A DNA stretch of 42,833 bases from an uncultured Bacteroidales bacterium (GTDB lineage Bacteria; Bacteroidota; Bacteroidia; Bacteroidales; Coprobacteraceae). Position numbers and translations under genes: made by a program. Every line of letters starts with the position of its first letter. The first letter of the stretch is position 1. The stretch spans positions 1 to 42,833 of the forward strand of contig CASFRL010000125.1 of NCBI GenBank assembly GCA_949297285.1, in the 5' to 3' direction. Of this stretch, positions 34,769-42,833 are shown piece by piece. The notes under the pieces were generated by a model that did not search any database, was not told the DNA's origin, and was given only the letters and a program-made list of their open reading frames with translations.

Positions 34769-35245
34769 ATGAAGATAAGAGTCGGGTTGGGTTTTGATGT
34801 GCATCGCCTGGTCGAAGGTCGGGAACTCTGGCTGGGAGGCATTCGCATCGAGCATTCGTTGGGCTTGCTGGGACACTCCGATGCCGATGTGCTGATCCAT
34901 GCTTTATGTGATGCCTTGTTGGGTGCGGCAAACATGAGAGATATCGGTTACCATTTCCCGGATACGGCAGGCGAGTACAAGAATATCGACAGCAAGATTT
35001 TGTTACGGGAAACGATGGCGTTGATCCGGGATAAAGGTTTCCAGGTCGCAAATGCAGATATTACCGTTTGTGCCGAACGACCTAAGTTAAATCCTCATGT
35101 TCCGGCCATGAAGAAATGTTTGGCCGAGGTGATGGGTGTCGATGAAGAGGATATATCGATTAAAGCAACCACGACCGAGAAACTCGGATTTACAGGTCGT
35201 GAAGAAGGCATATCGGCCTATGCCGTAGTCTTACTGCAAAAATAG
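34769..35245 (+). CDS. ispF: 2-C-methyl-D-erythritol 2,4-cyclodiphosphate synthase (IspF)
   Basis: Zinc enzyme of the MEP isoprenoid pathway that cyclises CDP-ME-2-phosphate and releases CMP. The 158-residue product has the metal site GFDVHRL (D and H at residues 9-11), GHSDADVLIHALCDALLGA near residue 33, and the CDP-binding KATTTEKLGFTGREEG near the C-terminus. It follows porV by 20 bases. No functional link to secretion is known; the pairing is a conserved operon habit. The gene ends at a strong bidirectional hairpin. Confidence 0.97.
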   Translation: MKIRVGLGFDVHRLVEGRELWLGGIRIEHSLGLLGHSDADVLIHALCDALLGAANMRDIGYHFPDTAGEYKNIDSKILLRETMALIRDKGFQVANADITVCAERPKLNPHVPAMKKCLAEVMGVDEEDISIKATTTEKLGFTGREEGISAYAVVLLQK

Positions 35246-35270
35246 TTTATCAGATACCATTATTATACAC

Positions 35271-35307
35271 AAAAACAGCCGCGATTTTCTTATGCGGCTG
35301 TTTTTTT
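35271..35307. terminator. Bidirectional terminator between ispF and the epimerase gene
   Basis: A 12-bp perfect stem AAAAACAGCCGC/GCGGCTGTTTTT with an 11-base loop has T runs on both strands and lies between two convergent genes. Confidence 0.88.
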
Positions 35308-35324
35308 ATGTAGCGATGAGCTTG

Positions 35325-36323
35325 TTATTTTACGTATAATCGGGTTACGGCTTTCCACTCTTCTTCCGGTTTTATGAATTGAAAACCGGTGAGGCTTGCC
35401 GGCAGCTTTAAGTTCGGAGCATTGATCGCCCAACTTTGTGGTTCGGGACATACATAGGGAACCTCGCCTCCGTTATTCCAGAGGGTCCAATGTTTAAATT
35501 GATCATCAGTTTCATAAAATACGCTTATCTCTTTTTCCGTGTCGGTTATGATGGCTCCGTTATATGGTTTCCCGTCGACCGACAACGGCTCGTTTGTCAA
35601 TGCCCATTCTATGGCTTTCCCGAACGGGGTGATTCCTTCGGTTCGTAGCCGGGACTCTTCTTCATTGAGATCTTGGAGTTTCCCTGTCGGAAGTGTACGA
35701 TTGGTCATCTCCCAACGTTTCCCGACCGATAATCTCAGTTTATAGTTGTTGCGGTTGCCGTTTGCCGTAAAAGGAACGTTGATCGGCGTATGGAATCCCA
35801 TACCTATCGGCATGTTTTCTTTACTCAGATTAATGAATGTAGTTGTTTGCTTCAAGCCTTCGGCCGATAGGCGGAAAGTCATGCGGCATATAAACTCGTG
35901 CGGAAAATCTTTGTATATGGCGTTGTTGAACAAATTGGAGAAATAAGAGGCTTCTATTTCTACATACTCTTTTCCGACGTTTGTCCGGGTAACGGTAAAC
36001 GGTTGGGATTTGATGATGCCGTGATGATAGTTGTGCTGATCGGGAATCGTGATCGGATATTGATATCTGCGCCCGTCGAACGAATAAGTCCCGTCTTCGA
36101 TTCGATTGGGTGGAAACAACAGCGGTAATCCGAAGACCTGAGGACGTCCTTTGAATGTCTCTACCTCTTCTTGTGTCGGAGTTCTCAATATTTCTACTCC
36201 GGAAGCTTTATGGCTCAATTTAACGACATTGGCTCCGACTTGGGGAATCATGATGGCTTCGTAGCCGCCTGCTTCGAATCGGACGGCCGGCATTCCTAAA
36301 AAATCAATCTTTTCGATTTGCAT
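35325..36323 (-). CDS. Aldose 1-epimerase (galactose mutarotase-like) family protein
   Basis: A 332-residue galactose-mutarotase-fold protein. Likely active-site residues are the histidines in DQHNYHHGIIKSQ (near residue 95) and MGFHTPINVPF (near residue 174), with the glutamate in VCPEPQSWAINAPN (near residue 295). Members interconvert alpha and beta anomers of hexoses or hexose phosphates. The exact sugar is not predictable here, so I do not assign galM. It stands alone between two terminators. A -7-like TATTTTTG lies on the minus strand at 36373-36380. Confidence 0.86.
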   Translation of the reverse strand: MQIEKIDFLGMPAVRFEAGGYEAIMIPQVGANVVKLSHKASGVEILRTPTQEEVETFKGRPQVFGLPLLFPPNRIEDGTYSFDGRRYQYPITIPDQHNYHHGIIKSQPFTVTRTNVGKEYVEIEASYFSNLFNNAIYKDFPHEFICRMTFRLSAEGLKQTTTFINLSKENMPIGMGFHTPINVPFTANGNRNNYKLRLSVGKRWEMTNRTLPTGKLQDLNEEESRLRTEGITPFGKAIEWALTNEPLSVDGKPYNGAIITDTEKEISVFYETDDQFKHWTLWNNGGEVPYVCPEPQSWAINAPNLKLPASLTGFQFIKPEEEWKAVTRLYVK

Positions 36324-36448
36324 ATTTTTCTTGTATTAGTTTAATGTAATTGTTCATAAGATATTGCTCCCTCAAAAATACAGAATATCTGCCAATGCAG
36401 ATGTGCGAAAAATGGTTATTTATGTTCAAAATCCGATTTTTACAATAA

Positions 36449-36482
36449 AAAAACTCTCTTGAAAATTTTCAAGAGAGTTTTT
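36449..36482 (-). terminator. Terminator of mdh
   Basis: A perfect inverted repeat AAAAACTCTCTTGAAAA/TTTTCAAGAGAGTTTTT lies 31 bases downstream of mdh, with a T-rich end on the minus strand. Confidence 0.85.
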
Positions 36483-36513
36483 ATTAGAATATCCGTAATT
36501 TATCGTAAAGGAT

Positions 36514-37455
36514 TTAGAGGGCTTTTATTTCGTGAAGTACGCTGTTTGTTTTGTGTACGGCAGCGGCACTCTTTTCGAATAGTTCTTTTTCAGCATCATT
36601 GAGTTTGAAATCGACTACTTTTTCCCAACCGGTACGACCCAAAACAACCGGAACACCTATGCAGATGTCAGATTGACCGTATTCGCCTTCGAGATAAACG
36701 CTGCAAGGAACGATCTTCTTCTGGTCGTGAAGAATCGATTCAACAACATAAGCTGCAGCAGCACCCGGAGCATACCAGGCAGAAGTTCCCAGCAGTTTTG
36801 TCAATGTAGCACCACCTACCATCGTGTCGGCAGCAACTTTTTCCAATGTTTCAGCGTCGAGAAGTTGAGTTACCGGCAGACCTTTATAGGTTGCAAAACG
36901 GGTTAAAGGAATCATTGTCGTATCGCCATGTCCGCCGATTACGATTCCTTCTATTTCGTTAGGATTGGCGTGCAATGCTTTGCTTAAGTAGCATTTGAAA
37001 CGAGAGCTGTCCAATGCTCCTCCCATACCGATAACGCGGTTTTTGGGAAGACCTGAAGTCTTTTGAATCAGGTAAGTCATCGTATCCATAGGATTACTTA
37101 CACAGATAATGATGGCATTGGGAGAGTGAGCCAATACACTTGCAGCTACCGATTTTACGATTCCTGCATTGACACCGATCAATTCTTCACGTGTCATACC
37201 CGGTTTACGGGGAATACCGGATGTTATGACAACGACGTCAGAACCTGCGGTTTTGGTATAATCGTTAGTAACTCCTGTAATGCGTGTGTCAAAGCCGAGC
37301 AAGGTGGCCGTTTGCGTCATATCCAATGCTTTACCTTCGGCTACACCTTCTTTGATATCCAACAATACAACTTCGTCGGCTACTTCATTAAAAGCCAATA
37401 CATTTGCGCATGTAGCACCTACGTTACCTGCGCCTACGACTGTTACTTTTGACAT
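36514..37455 (-). CDS. mdh: Malate dehydrogenase
   Basis: NAD-dependent enzyme that interconverts malate and oxaloacetate; in Bacteroidales it serves the reductive branch to fumarate and succinate. The 313-residue product opens with the NAD loop VVGAGNVGATCAN. The substrate arginines are in GIPRKPGMTREELI, and VSNPMDTMTYL precedes the catalytic histidine in IGGHGDTTMIPLTR. Length and motifs place it in the bacterial LDH-like (Chloroflexus/Chlorobium-type) MDH group. It is transcribed alone, away from the origin-like region. Confidence 0.97.
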   Translation of the reverse strand: MSKVTVVGAGNVGATCANVLAFNEVADEVVLLDIKEGVAEGKALDMTQTATLLGFDTRITGVTNDYTKTAGSDVVVITSGIPRKPGMTREELIGVNAGIVKSVAASVLAHSPNAIIICVSNPMDTMTYLIQKTSGLPKNRVIGMGGALDSSRFKCYLSKALHANPNEIEGIVIGGHGDTTMIPLTRFATYKGLPVTQLLDAETLEKVAADTMVGGATLTKLLGTSAWYAPGAAAAYVVESILHDQKKIVPCSVYLEGEYGQSDICIGVPVVLGRTGWEKVVDFKLNDAEKELFEKSAAAVHKTNSVLHEIKAL

Positions 37456-37505
37456 AAGATAATATTTTATTTGTTAGTTGATAATTAAACTCTTTTTTAC
37501 GATTG

Positions 37506-37513
37506 CAAATGTA
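37506..37513 (-). promoter_or_regulatory. -7 element of mdh
   Basis: TACATTTG on the minus strand fits TAnnTTTG and lies 50 bases before the mdh start. The -33 position holds only a TTTTC-like run. Confidence 0.58.
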
Positions 37514-37905
37514 CAAACGATATTTAATTGTGGAAAATTTTCCGTATTTAATTTTTTATAAATCATATCTATTCGGGTTAATTTTTTTCAAAGAAAATTT
37601 TTCACGTTGTCGATTGTGGCCATTGGCTTCTATTAACAACGGTTTATATCCATAAGTCGTATGAAGTCAGTTGTTTGAGGTTTGTGTGTAATTGGGTTAT
37701 AAACAGGATATGAGAATAACTCCCCCCCTTTTTATTAACATCTCTTTTTCTTAGACGGTTGATAACTCGTTTTCTTTTCTGATCTTTGCTTTAAAGATTG
37801 TGACCGGTAAATGTGCCGTCTATAATTATCGACAACGGTTGATAACTATAATTTATTGTAATATAAGATATTATAAAGATTTTCTATAAACGCTGTTCAC
37901 ATCGA

Positions 37906-37955
37906 TTGTTGATAACATGGTTGAAGAAAACAGATAATAACAATGTTATCAACAA
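37906..37955. repeat. Perfect 13-bp inverted repeat made of two DnaA-box-like sites
   Basis: TTGTTGATAACAT at 37906-37918 is the exact reverse complement of ATGTTATCAACAA at 37943-37955, separated by 24 bases. Each arm contains one TTATCAACA. Confidence 0.85.
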
Positions 37956-38180
37956 CTTGTCGATATGTGTTTTTTTCGAATACAATAACGCCTCTCTTTT
38001 ACCTTTTGCCTCGAAAGTTCCCGCCAAATTGGCGGTACACTATCCAATGAAAAGCAAACTTCCCGGTTGCGATTATCGGTTTTGTATAGAATTTCTGTAC
38101 GACAGCCTCTCTTTAGCGATTGGGCAGCGACGCAAAAACTTTTTTATACGAGATAAGGTCGATAAAAGAGACCGGATTTT

Positions 38181-40004
38181 TTAATCCAGTAATTCTTCCC
38201 AATTTCCGCTGAAATAGGCCTTGTCTATTTCCTTCACCAATGATTCGTTCCCGTTTAAAGTTCCCCAATGACGTAGGTCTTTATATATGTAGAAATTGAG
38301 CCAGTATCCATATTGATAACGTTCGAACAAACTTCTCGGGTGCTTGTAAAACGCATACCAGGCTGTGCTGATACCCATTTTTTGAGCAACGGCTATGGCT
38401 TGTTGGCTTGTGTTCCATATTTTATCTGTCGCCGTGTTGAATAAATTTCGGACATCATCATACGACATTTTCGATATGTCATATATTGGAGCCTTGTCAT
38501 CGATGCCAAGTTCTTTCAATGAGACTTGAGTCTCGAAGATGAAATCTCCATCCAGATCGTATTCGATAAGATCAAAGAACCCATTGTTGTCGGTGTCTTT
38601 ATATCGGATCGTTGCCCAACTGTCCGGTTCATCTTGCAATCTGACATGTTGGATTGGAGGATACAGCCCGCCATAACCTTGATAGTAATGAGCGTTTTGA
38701 TCTATTCGCCATGCACCCCATTCTGCTCCGTACAGATGAATGCGGCCGTCGAATGGCGCAATATACAAGTTGCCTTTTCCGGAACAATCCATATCCCATT
38801 CGCCGCGATCTCCGACAGCGTCAGATTGTGCATTGTTGTCGAGTCCGCCTTTCCCTCGTCCGATTTTGCTAATGTCTCGGGGCTCATAAAATTCAACTCT
38901 TTCCCATCGGTTGCAGTCGTCGTCTTCGTCGAACACAAACCAGCAGCTATTCCATTCGCCTCGTGTAAACACCAGTTCCTGGGCGTTGTCCTGATTGGGG
39001 TAGATCAACTCCTTTATATCTCTCCATCGCGCATCATAGATGAGTTTGTCAGCTTGCTTCAGCCGTTTTATTTTCCCGAGTTTATGCACCTGATCTGAAT
39101 AGTCGAACTCTTTCCCGGTAAATCTCAAAGACATGTCCAAGTCAAATTCATTTCCCGCCCCGTTGTCGTTATCTACATCATAGCTGAAAGCTGCATACGT
39201 GATTTTTTTCGAAAACAGGACTTCTCTTTCTGGCTCGATACCGTTGCGAGAATCGGCTTTATCCGCTTGTTTCGGCCTGAACTTGGGGTTATCCAAAAGT
39301 CTGACGGTCATTTCTGTAAGCCGATCCCCGTCTTTATCGTAAAACAGGAACGGATTTTCCCAACTATATCTTAAGTCGTCGATATGGAACGAGGAGGCGT
39401 GCATCTTTAAGAAGAGCGTGTTTCCGTGGTAATCGGTATAAAAATTTGAAAACCCGTTATGGTACCAATTGCAGAGCGCTATTTTTTGCCAATCGATAAA
39501 GCCTTTAATCCCGTCTTTTTCCCCGTAATCGATGATATACAGATAGTCGGCTCCCCAGTCGAAATAACCTTTGGATTCGAGATCTCCGTTCTTGACGATG
39601 AGTTGCATATCCGCTATCCCGTCGTTATCCAAATCGGTCCAGTCGATCGACAGGTCGCCCGGTCCTCCGAATATCCCGTCTTTATTCAAATCGATCAGGA
39701 GGCAGTCGTTGACTTGGTCTCCCTCTAAATCGTTCTCGCTCATATTCCCGTCATCATCGATCCAGATTATCGGAATAGAGTCGCCTATAAATCCCCTTAT
39801 AATATCGGGTTTCCCATCGCCGGTAATATCTTCATGGCGAATCGATTCTTTGTCGTACGGCAGAGGTAGGCGCCAAGAGGTGATCTTGAGGTCGCTGTTC
39901 CAATACTCTACTTTATCTTTTTTGATAGCACTGGTGGCGCATATGGCAACCATAACCAATATTAAGGCGATGATAAATCCGCTGTTTCTTGTTCGTAATT
40001 TCAT
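38181..40004 (-). CDS. Secreted or membrane-anchored protein of unknown function with calcium-loop-like repeats
   Basis: I do not recognise a characterised family. The 607-residue product has an N-terminal hydrophobic segment (SGFIIALILVMVAICATSA, about residues 8-26), a signal peptide or anchor. The body carries at least six Asp/Asn/Gly-rich loops like EF-hand or dockerin calcium sites: DITGDGKPD (59-67), DLNKDG (105-110), DLDNDG (124-129), DKDGDRLTE, DVDNDNGAG and DTDNNGFFD with DLDGD. It is rich in Trp and Tyr (WGAWRIDQNAHYYQGYGGLY), suggesting carbohydrate contact. The C-terminal 130 residues look helical. It may be a polysaccharide-binding or degrading protein, but no catalytic motif is evident and no susC/susD pair is nearby. 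Confidence 0.8.
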   Translation of the reverse strand: MKLRTRNSGFIIALILVMVAICATSAIKKDKVEYWNSDLKITSWRLPLPYDKESIRHEDITGDGKPDIIRGFIGDSIPIIWIDDDGNMSENDLEGDQVNDCLLIDLNKDGIFGGPGDLSIDWTDLDNDGIADMQLIVKNGDLESKGYFDWGADYLYIIDYGEKDGIKGFIDWQKIALCNWYHNGFSNFYTDYHGNTLFLKMHASSFHIDDLRYSWENPFLFYDKDGDRLTEMTVRLLDNPKFRPKQADKADSRNGIEPEREVLFSKKITYAAFSYDVDNDNGAGNEFDLDMSLRFTGKEFDYSDQVHKLGKIKRLKQADKLIYDARWRDIKELIYPNQDNAQELVFTRGEWNSCWFVFDEDDDCNRWERVEFYEPRDISKIGRGKGGLDNNAQSDAVGDRGEWDMDCSGKGNLYIAPFDGRIHLYGAEWGAWRIDQNAHYYQGYGGLYPPIQHVRLQDEPDSWATIRYKDTDNNGFFDLIEYDLDGDFIFETQVSLKELGIDDKAPIYDISKMSYDDVRNLFNTATDKIWNTSQQAIAVAQKMGISTAWYAFYKHPRSLFERYQYGYWLNFYIYKDLRHWGTLNGNESLVKEIDKAYFSGNWEELLD

Positions 40005-40361
40005 GATTATTGGATGATTAGTGAGGTGTGACGATTTATGGATGTGTTTTTACATGAGCAATTTTTATAGTTGAACATAATCTGAAAAAGCAACGGTTAC
40101 GCGGTTTAAGATTCGGTTTAAAGGCAATGGCATCTTTCCTTTAACAAAGGAAATCTTTTTAAAAGAAATATAAGTACACTTGTTTAACAAAAAAGTATAC
40201 TCATGTTTCAAACCGACAAGAATCCCCGAAAAATAGGAGGATAGGACGATTTCCCCTTGTTGGGGTTAAATAAAGCGGCTTTGAATGGCTTGTTCGTCGG
40301 GCTTTTGTGTTACAAGGGGTGTCCGATTTTCCTTTACCAGAAGTGCCCCCCCTCCGATATT
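40005..40361. other. Non-coding gap between priA and the calcium-loop protein gene
   Basis: These 357 bases hold no credible gene. An imperfect inverted repeat AGTACACTT (40173-40181)/AAGTATACT (40193-40201), one mismatch and 11 bases between arms, could be an operator for the leftward gene. No exact -7 element or convincing terminator for priA was found. Confidence 0.5.
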
Positions 40362-42833
40362 TTACATGGGATCGACGTCGTAATATACGATCACAGATTT
40401 GAAACGCTCATCCTTTAACATATCGTCTTGAGCTTGATACAACAACTCTCTGACACTTTTCACAGATGCGTTGTTTTCGACTTTCAGAACGATCTTGCGG
40501 ATATACAAAGATTGTATGCGGGCAACAGGGGGTTGGTCGGGTCCCAATACCCGGTGAGCAAACGTCTGTCGCAAACGTGCCGCATAAGCAGATGCAACCG
40601 CATTAAGAATCGCTTCGTCCCGGTGCTTCAGATAGATATAGATCAATCGGAAAAAAGGCGGATAAGAGAATTGTCGGCGTTCGGCAAGTTGGGTTTGGTA
40701 CATCCCTACGTAGTCATGATCGATAACCTGCCGTATGAGAGGATGTTCGGGCTGTGCGGTTTGCAAAACCACGATACCTTGCCGTTTTTTTCGTCCGGCA
40801 CGCCCTGCAACCTGCGACATCAATTGAAATGCCCGTTCGTGGGCTCTGAAGTCCGGGAAATTCATCATGGTATCGGCGCTCAGAATACCGACAACGCTGA
40901 CATTGTCGAAATCGAGCCCCTTGGTAATCATTTGGGTGCCGACCAGTATTTGAGTTTTATGCCGTTCAAAATCCTCGATCAACTGTTCATAAGCCTTTCG
41001 GGTACGGGTAGTGTCCAGATCCATGCGGGCGATCTGATAATCCGGAAAATATTGGGCAATATCTTCCTCGACGCGTTCTGTCCCGAATCCCCGTATATCG
41101 ATCTCCGTATGGCCGCAAGCCGGACATTGCCGGGGAATCTCGCACGTGTATCCGCAGTAATGACAGGTGAGTTGATGATAACGTTTGTGATAAGTTAACG
41201 TTACATCGCAATGCTTGCATTTGGGAACCCATGCACAAAGTTTGCATTCTATTATGGGGGCAAATCCTCTGCGGTTTTGGAACAGTATAATCTGTTCCCC
41301 CCTTTTCAGGGCTTGGTTTGCTTCGTCGAGAAGTAGCGGAGAGATATTGCCCGACATCTGTTTTTTACGGCGCAGCTCTTGCGTGTTGGCAATCAATATT
41401 TTCGGGAGTTGTATATTCTCGAAACGGGAAGAGAGTGTCACCAGCCCGTATTTCCCTTGCTGGGCATTATAATAACTTTCCAGTGCCGGAGTTGCGCTCC
41501 CCAGCAATGTTTTTGCGCCGTGCATCGAAGCCAGCACGATGGCGGCATTGCGGGCATGGTAACGGGGAGCCGGATCTTGTTGCTTGTATGTGTTTTCGTG
41601 TTCCTCGTCTACGATAACCAGTCCCAAATCTTTGAACGGGAGAAAGATCGAAGAACGTACCCCGAGAACAATCTGTATGCCTTTATCTTTCAAAAGATTA
41701 TTCCATATTTCTACCCGTTCATTGTCGGTAAATTTAGAATGATAGATTGCCAGACTGTCGCCGAAAACCCGTTGCAGCCGTGCCGTAAGTTGGGTTGTCA
41801 AGGCGATTTCGGGAACTAAATAGAGAACTTGCCGACCTTTGCGGATGACTTCCTGAATCAGGTGTATGTATATTTCGGTTTTCCCGCTGGAAGTTACACC
41901 GTGTAATAACGTGACCTCTTTTTGCGTAAAAGACCGGAGTATCTCATCGAATGCTTTTTGTTGTATCGGGTTGAGCGGATGAGCCGGCTCTGCTGAGCGA
42001 CCGGCAGATCCCAATCGGCTTATTTCCCGTTTATAAGAGATCAGTATCCCCTTGTCGATCAGAGCCGAAAGTATCGAAGCCGAAACGTCGGCCCTTTCTA
42101 ACAACGCAGTGCGGGAAACCTCTTTAAATTGTCCTCGTTGCAGGAATGAAGACAATTCGAGATAGGCCATTAATAATTTGAGCTGTTTCTTGGCTGCCGA
42201 AAGTTGTTCAAAAATTGGGCGTAATTTATCCTGCTCTTCCGGACCGAAAGCCAATTTTATGTATATATCGGTTTTGGGTCGGTATTTTTGTTTGATCTGT
42301 TCTGTAATAAACAAGGCCTCTTTGTCGAGCAAAATCCGGATTGTGGGTAAGATGTTGCGTAATCCGCTCTCTCTCTCCAAATCTTGTATCGAGATTTGGG
42401 CATGGTTGCTTAGCACATCCAACAATATCGATTCTCTTTCGGACAGACGGTTATCTTCATTCTCCTCGTAATCCGGGTTCGGAGAGATGGTGGTCTCGCT
42501 TTCAAGTTTCAACCCCGATGGCAAAGCCGCTTTATATACATCGCCGACAGAACAGAAATAATATCCGGCAATCCATTCCCAAAATTTGAGTTGCGGACGT
42601 CGTAGGATAGGGGCTTTATCCAACAAAGAAATGATTTCTTTCGTCTCATAGTCGGCAGGTGCCAGATTGTGGGTAAAGATAACGATTGCCGTATAATATT
42701 TTTTCCGTCCGAACGGGACAATGACCCGGCTTCCTGCGCATAAATTTTCTCCCAATTCGGCAGGGATGCGATAAGTGTAGTACTTATGCAGCGGAAGGGG
42801 TAATATGACATCGGCAAATTGAGGCACGTCTGA
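40362..42833 (-). CDS. priA: Primosomal protein N' (PriA helicase), 5' end at window edge
   Basis: 3'-to-5' helicase that restarts stalled replication forks and loads the replicative helicase. Visible features are the N-terminal DNA-binding domain (FADVILPLPLHKYYTYRIP), Walker A GVTSSGKTEIY near residue 310, the DEEH box (VIVDEEHENTYKQQD), two zinc sites built from CKLC, CKHC, CHYC and CPAC, and the C-terminal helicase motifs GTQMITKGLDF and QVAGRAGR. The first in-frame start in the window is a GTG at 42825-42827 (821 residues), but the frame stays open to the edge. Homologues usually begin a few residues before the ADVILPLPL motif, so the true ATG may lie just outside. Otherwise it is intact. 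Confidence 0.96.
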   Translation of the reverse strand, partial: SDVPQFADVILPLPLHKYYTYRIPAELGENLCAGSRVIVPFGRKKYYTAIVIFTHNLAPADYETKEIISLLDKAPILRRPQLKFWEWIAGYYFCSVGDVYKAALPSGLKLESETTISPNPDYEENEDNRLSERESILLDVLSNHAQISIQDLERESGLRNILPTIRILLDKEALFITEQIKQKYRPKTDIYIKLAFGPEEQDKLRPIFEQLSAAKKQLKLLMAYLELSSFLQRGQFKEVSRTALLERADVSASILSALIDKGILISYKREISRLGSAGRSAEPAHPLNPIQQKAFDEILRSFTQKEVTLLHGVTSSGKTEIYIHLIQEVIRKGRQVLYLVPEIALTTQLTARLQRVFGDSLAIYHSKFTDNERVEIWNNLLKDKGIQIVLGVRSSIFLPFKDLGLVIVDEEHENTYKQQDPAPRYHARNAAIVLASMHGAKTLLGSATPALESYYNAQQGKYGLVTLSSRFENIQLPKILIANTQELRRKKQMSGNISPLLLDEANQALKRGEQIILFQNRRGFAPIIECKLCAWVPKCKHCDVTLTYHKRYHQLTCHYCGYTCEIPRQCPACGHTEIDIRGFGTERVEEDIAQYFPDYQIARMDLDTTRTRKAYEQLIEDFERHKTQILVGTQMITKGLDFDNVSVVGILSADTMMNFPDFRAHERAFQLMSQVAGRAGRKKRQGIVVLQTAQPEHPLIRQVIDHDYVGMYQTQLAERRQFSYPPFFRLIYIYLKHRDEAILNAVASAYAARLRQTFAHRVLGPDQPPVARIQSLYIRKIVLKVENNASVKSVRELLYQAQDDMLKDERFKSVIVYYDVDPM

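Larger units (their letters stand above)
37456..38180. other. Non-coding region with clustered DnaA-box-like 9-mers; candidate replication origin
   Basis: No credible gene lies in these 725 bases; the one longer frame (37906-38184) starts at TTG and has no recognisable content. Five exact TTATNNACA sites occur: 37697-37705, 37732-37740, 37826-37834 and 37946-37954 on plus, 37907-37915 on minus. At least five one-mismatch sites occur between 37630 and 37966. The 9-mer GTTGATAAC occurs four times (37759, 37839, 37909, and reversed at 37945). A tract of about 45 bases at 37846-37890 has only five G or C and could serve as an unwinding element. A promoter for mdh lies at its left end. The origin call is inference; a regulatory cluster is the alternative. 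Confidence 0.5.

Noticed and set aside
37906..38184. A 92-residue plus-strand frame in the origin-like gap
   Set aside because: It starts at TTG, overlaps the inverted repeat and the end of the opposite gene, and shows no family motif or codon pattern like its neighbours.
38174..38187. GGATT/AATCC hairpin across the stop codon of the calcium-loop protein gene
   Set aside because: Only five pairs and no following T run on the minus strand; too weak to call a terminator.
40230..40290. CCCC/GGGG hairpin downstream of priA
   Set aside because: The stem is only four pairs and is not followed by a T run on the minus strand.
40428..41198. A 256-residue plus-strand frame inside priA
   Set aside because: It is wholly antisense to the conserved helicase and zinc-binding region of priA, and its translation has no recognisable domain.

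Overview
The window comes from a member of the Bacteroidales. The evidence is the gene content (Bacteroidetes-type ftsL and PASTA-bearing ftsI in the cell-wall cluster, an 81-residue RRM protein, SUI1, Rex, PorT/PorU/PorV), the many promoters of the Bacteroidetes form (TTTG or TTG, 19-21 bases, then TAnnTTTG), and tRNAs without an encoded CCA. Carriage of type IX secretion genes points to a T9SS-bearing lineage such as Barnesiellaceae, Tannerellaceae or Porphyromonadaceae rather than Bacteroides itself. I cannot name the species from sequence alone.

Layout. 1-14893 (minus strand) is an unbroken division and cell wall (dcw) cluster, read from right to left as rsmH-ftsL-ftsI-murE-mraY-murD-ftsW-murG-murC-ftsQ-ftsA-ftsZ. 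Genes overlap or lie within about 50 bases of each other. It makes lipid II from UDP-MurNAc precursors, flips and cross-links it at the septum, and ends with the FtsA/FtsZ ring. mraZ is missing from its usual first position. 15172-16960 (plus) is an acyltransferase pair matching the glycine-lipid enzymes GlsA and GlsB. It is followed by a PHP hydrolase and a WG-repeat lipoprotein whose promoter sits in a repeat-like element. 19075-20903 (minus) carries a thioesterase, a DUF721 protein and recF. Then come a TPR membrane protein, ribH, tRNA-Tyr, tRNA-Gly, a small 2[4Fe-4S] ferredoxin that is easy to miss (minus), porT, initiator tRNA, an RRM protein (minus), a large AddA/RecB-like helicase-nuclease (minus) and SUI1 (minus).

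From 28660 the plus strand carries rex, a fumarylacetoacetate hydrolase family gene, porU, porV and ispF. PorU and PorV form the type IX sortase and its outer-membrane shuttle, and the porU-porV-ispF order is the one known from Porphyromonas. Facing them on the minus strand are an aldose-epimerase-like gene and malate dehydrogenase. A 725-base non-coding stretch (37456-38180) holds a dense cluster of DnaA-box-like 9-mers beside a very AT-rich tract and is a candidate replication origin. The window closes with a secreted or anchored 607-residue protein of unknown function with many calcium-loop-like motifs, and priA, whose 5' end touches the window edge.

Most of the window is core genome. I see no insertion sequences, phage genes or CRISPR arrays. 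The most interesting items are the origin-like cluster, the glycine-lipid pair, the T9SS genes, the promoter-embedded repeat upstream of the WG gene and the unknown calcium-loop protein.
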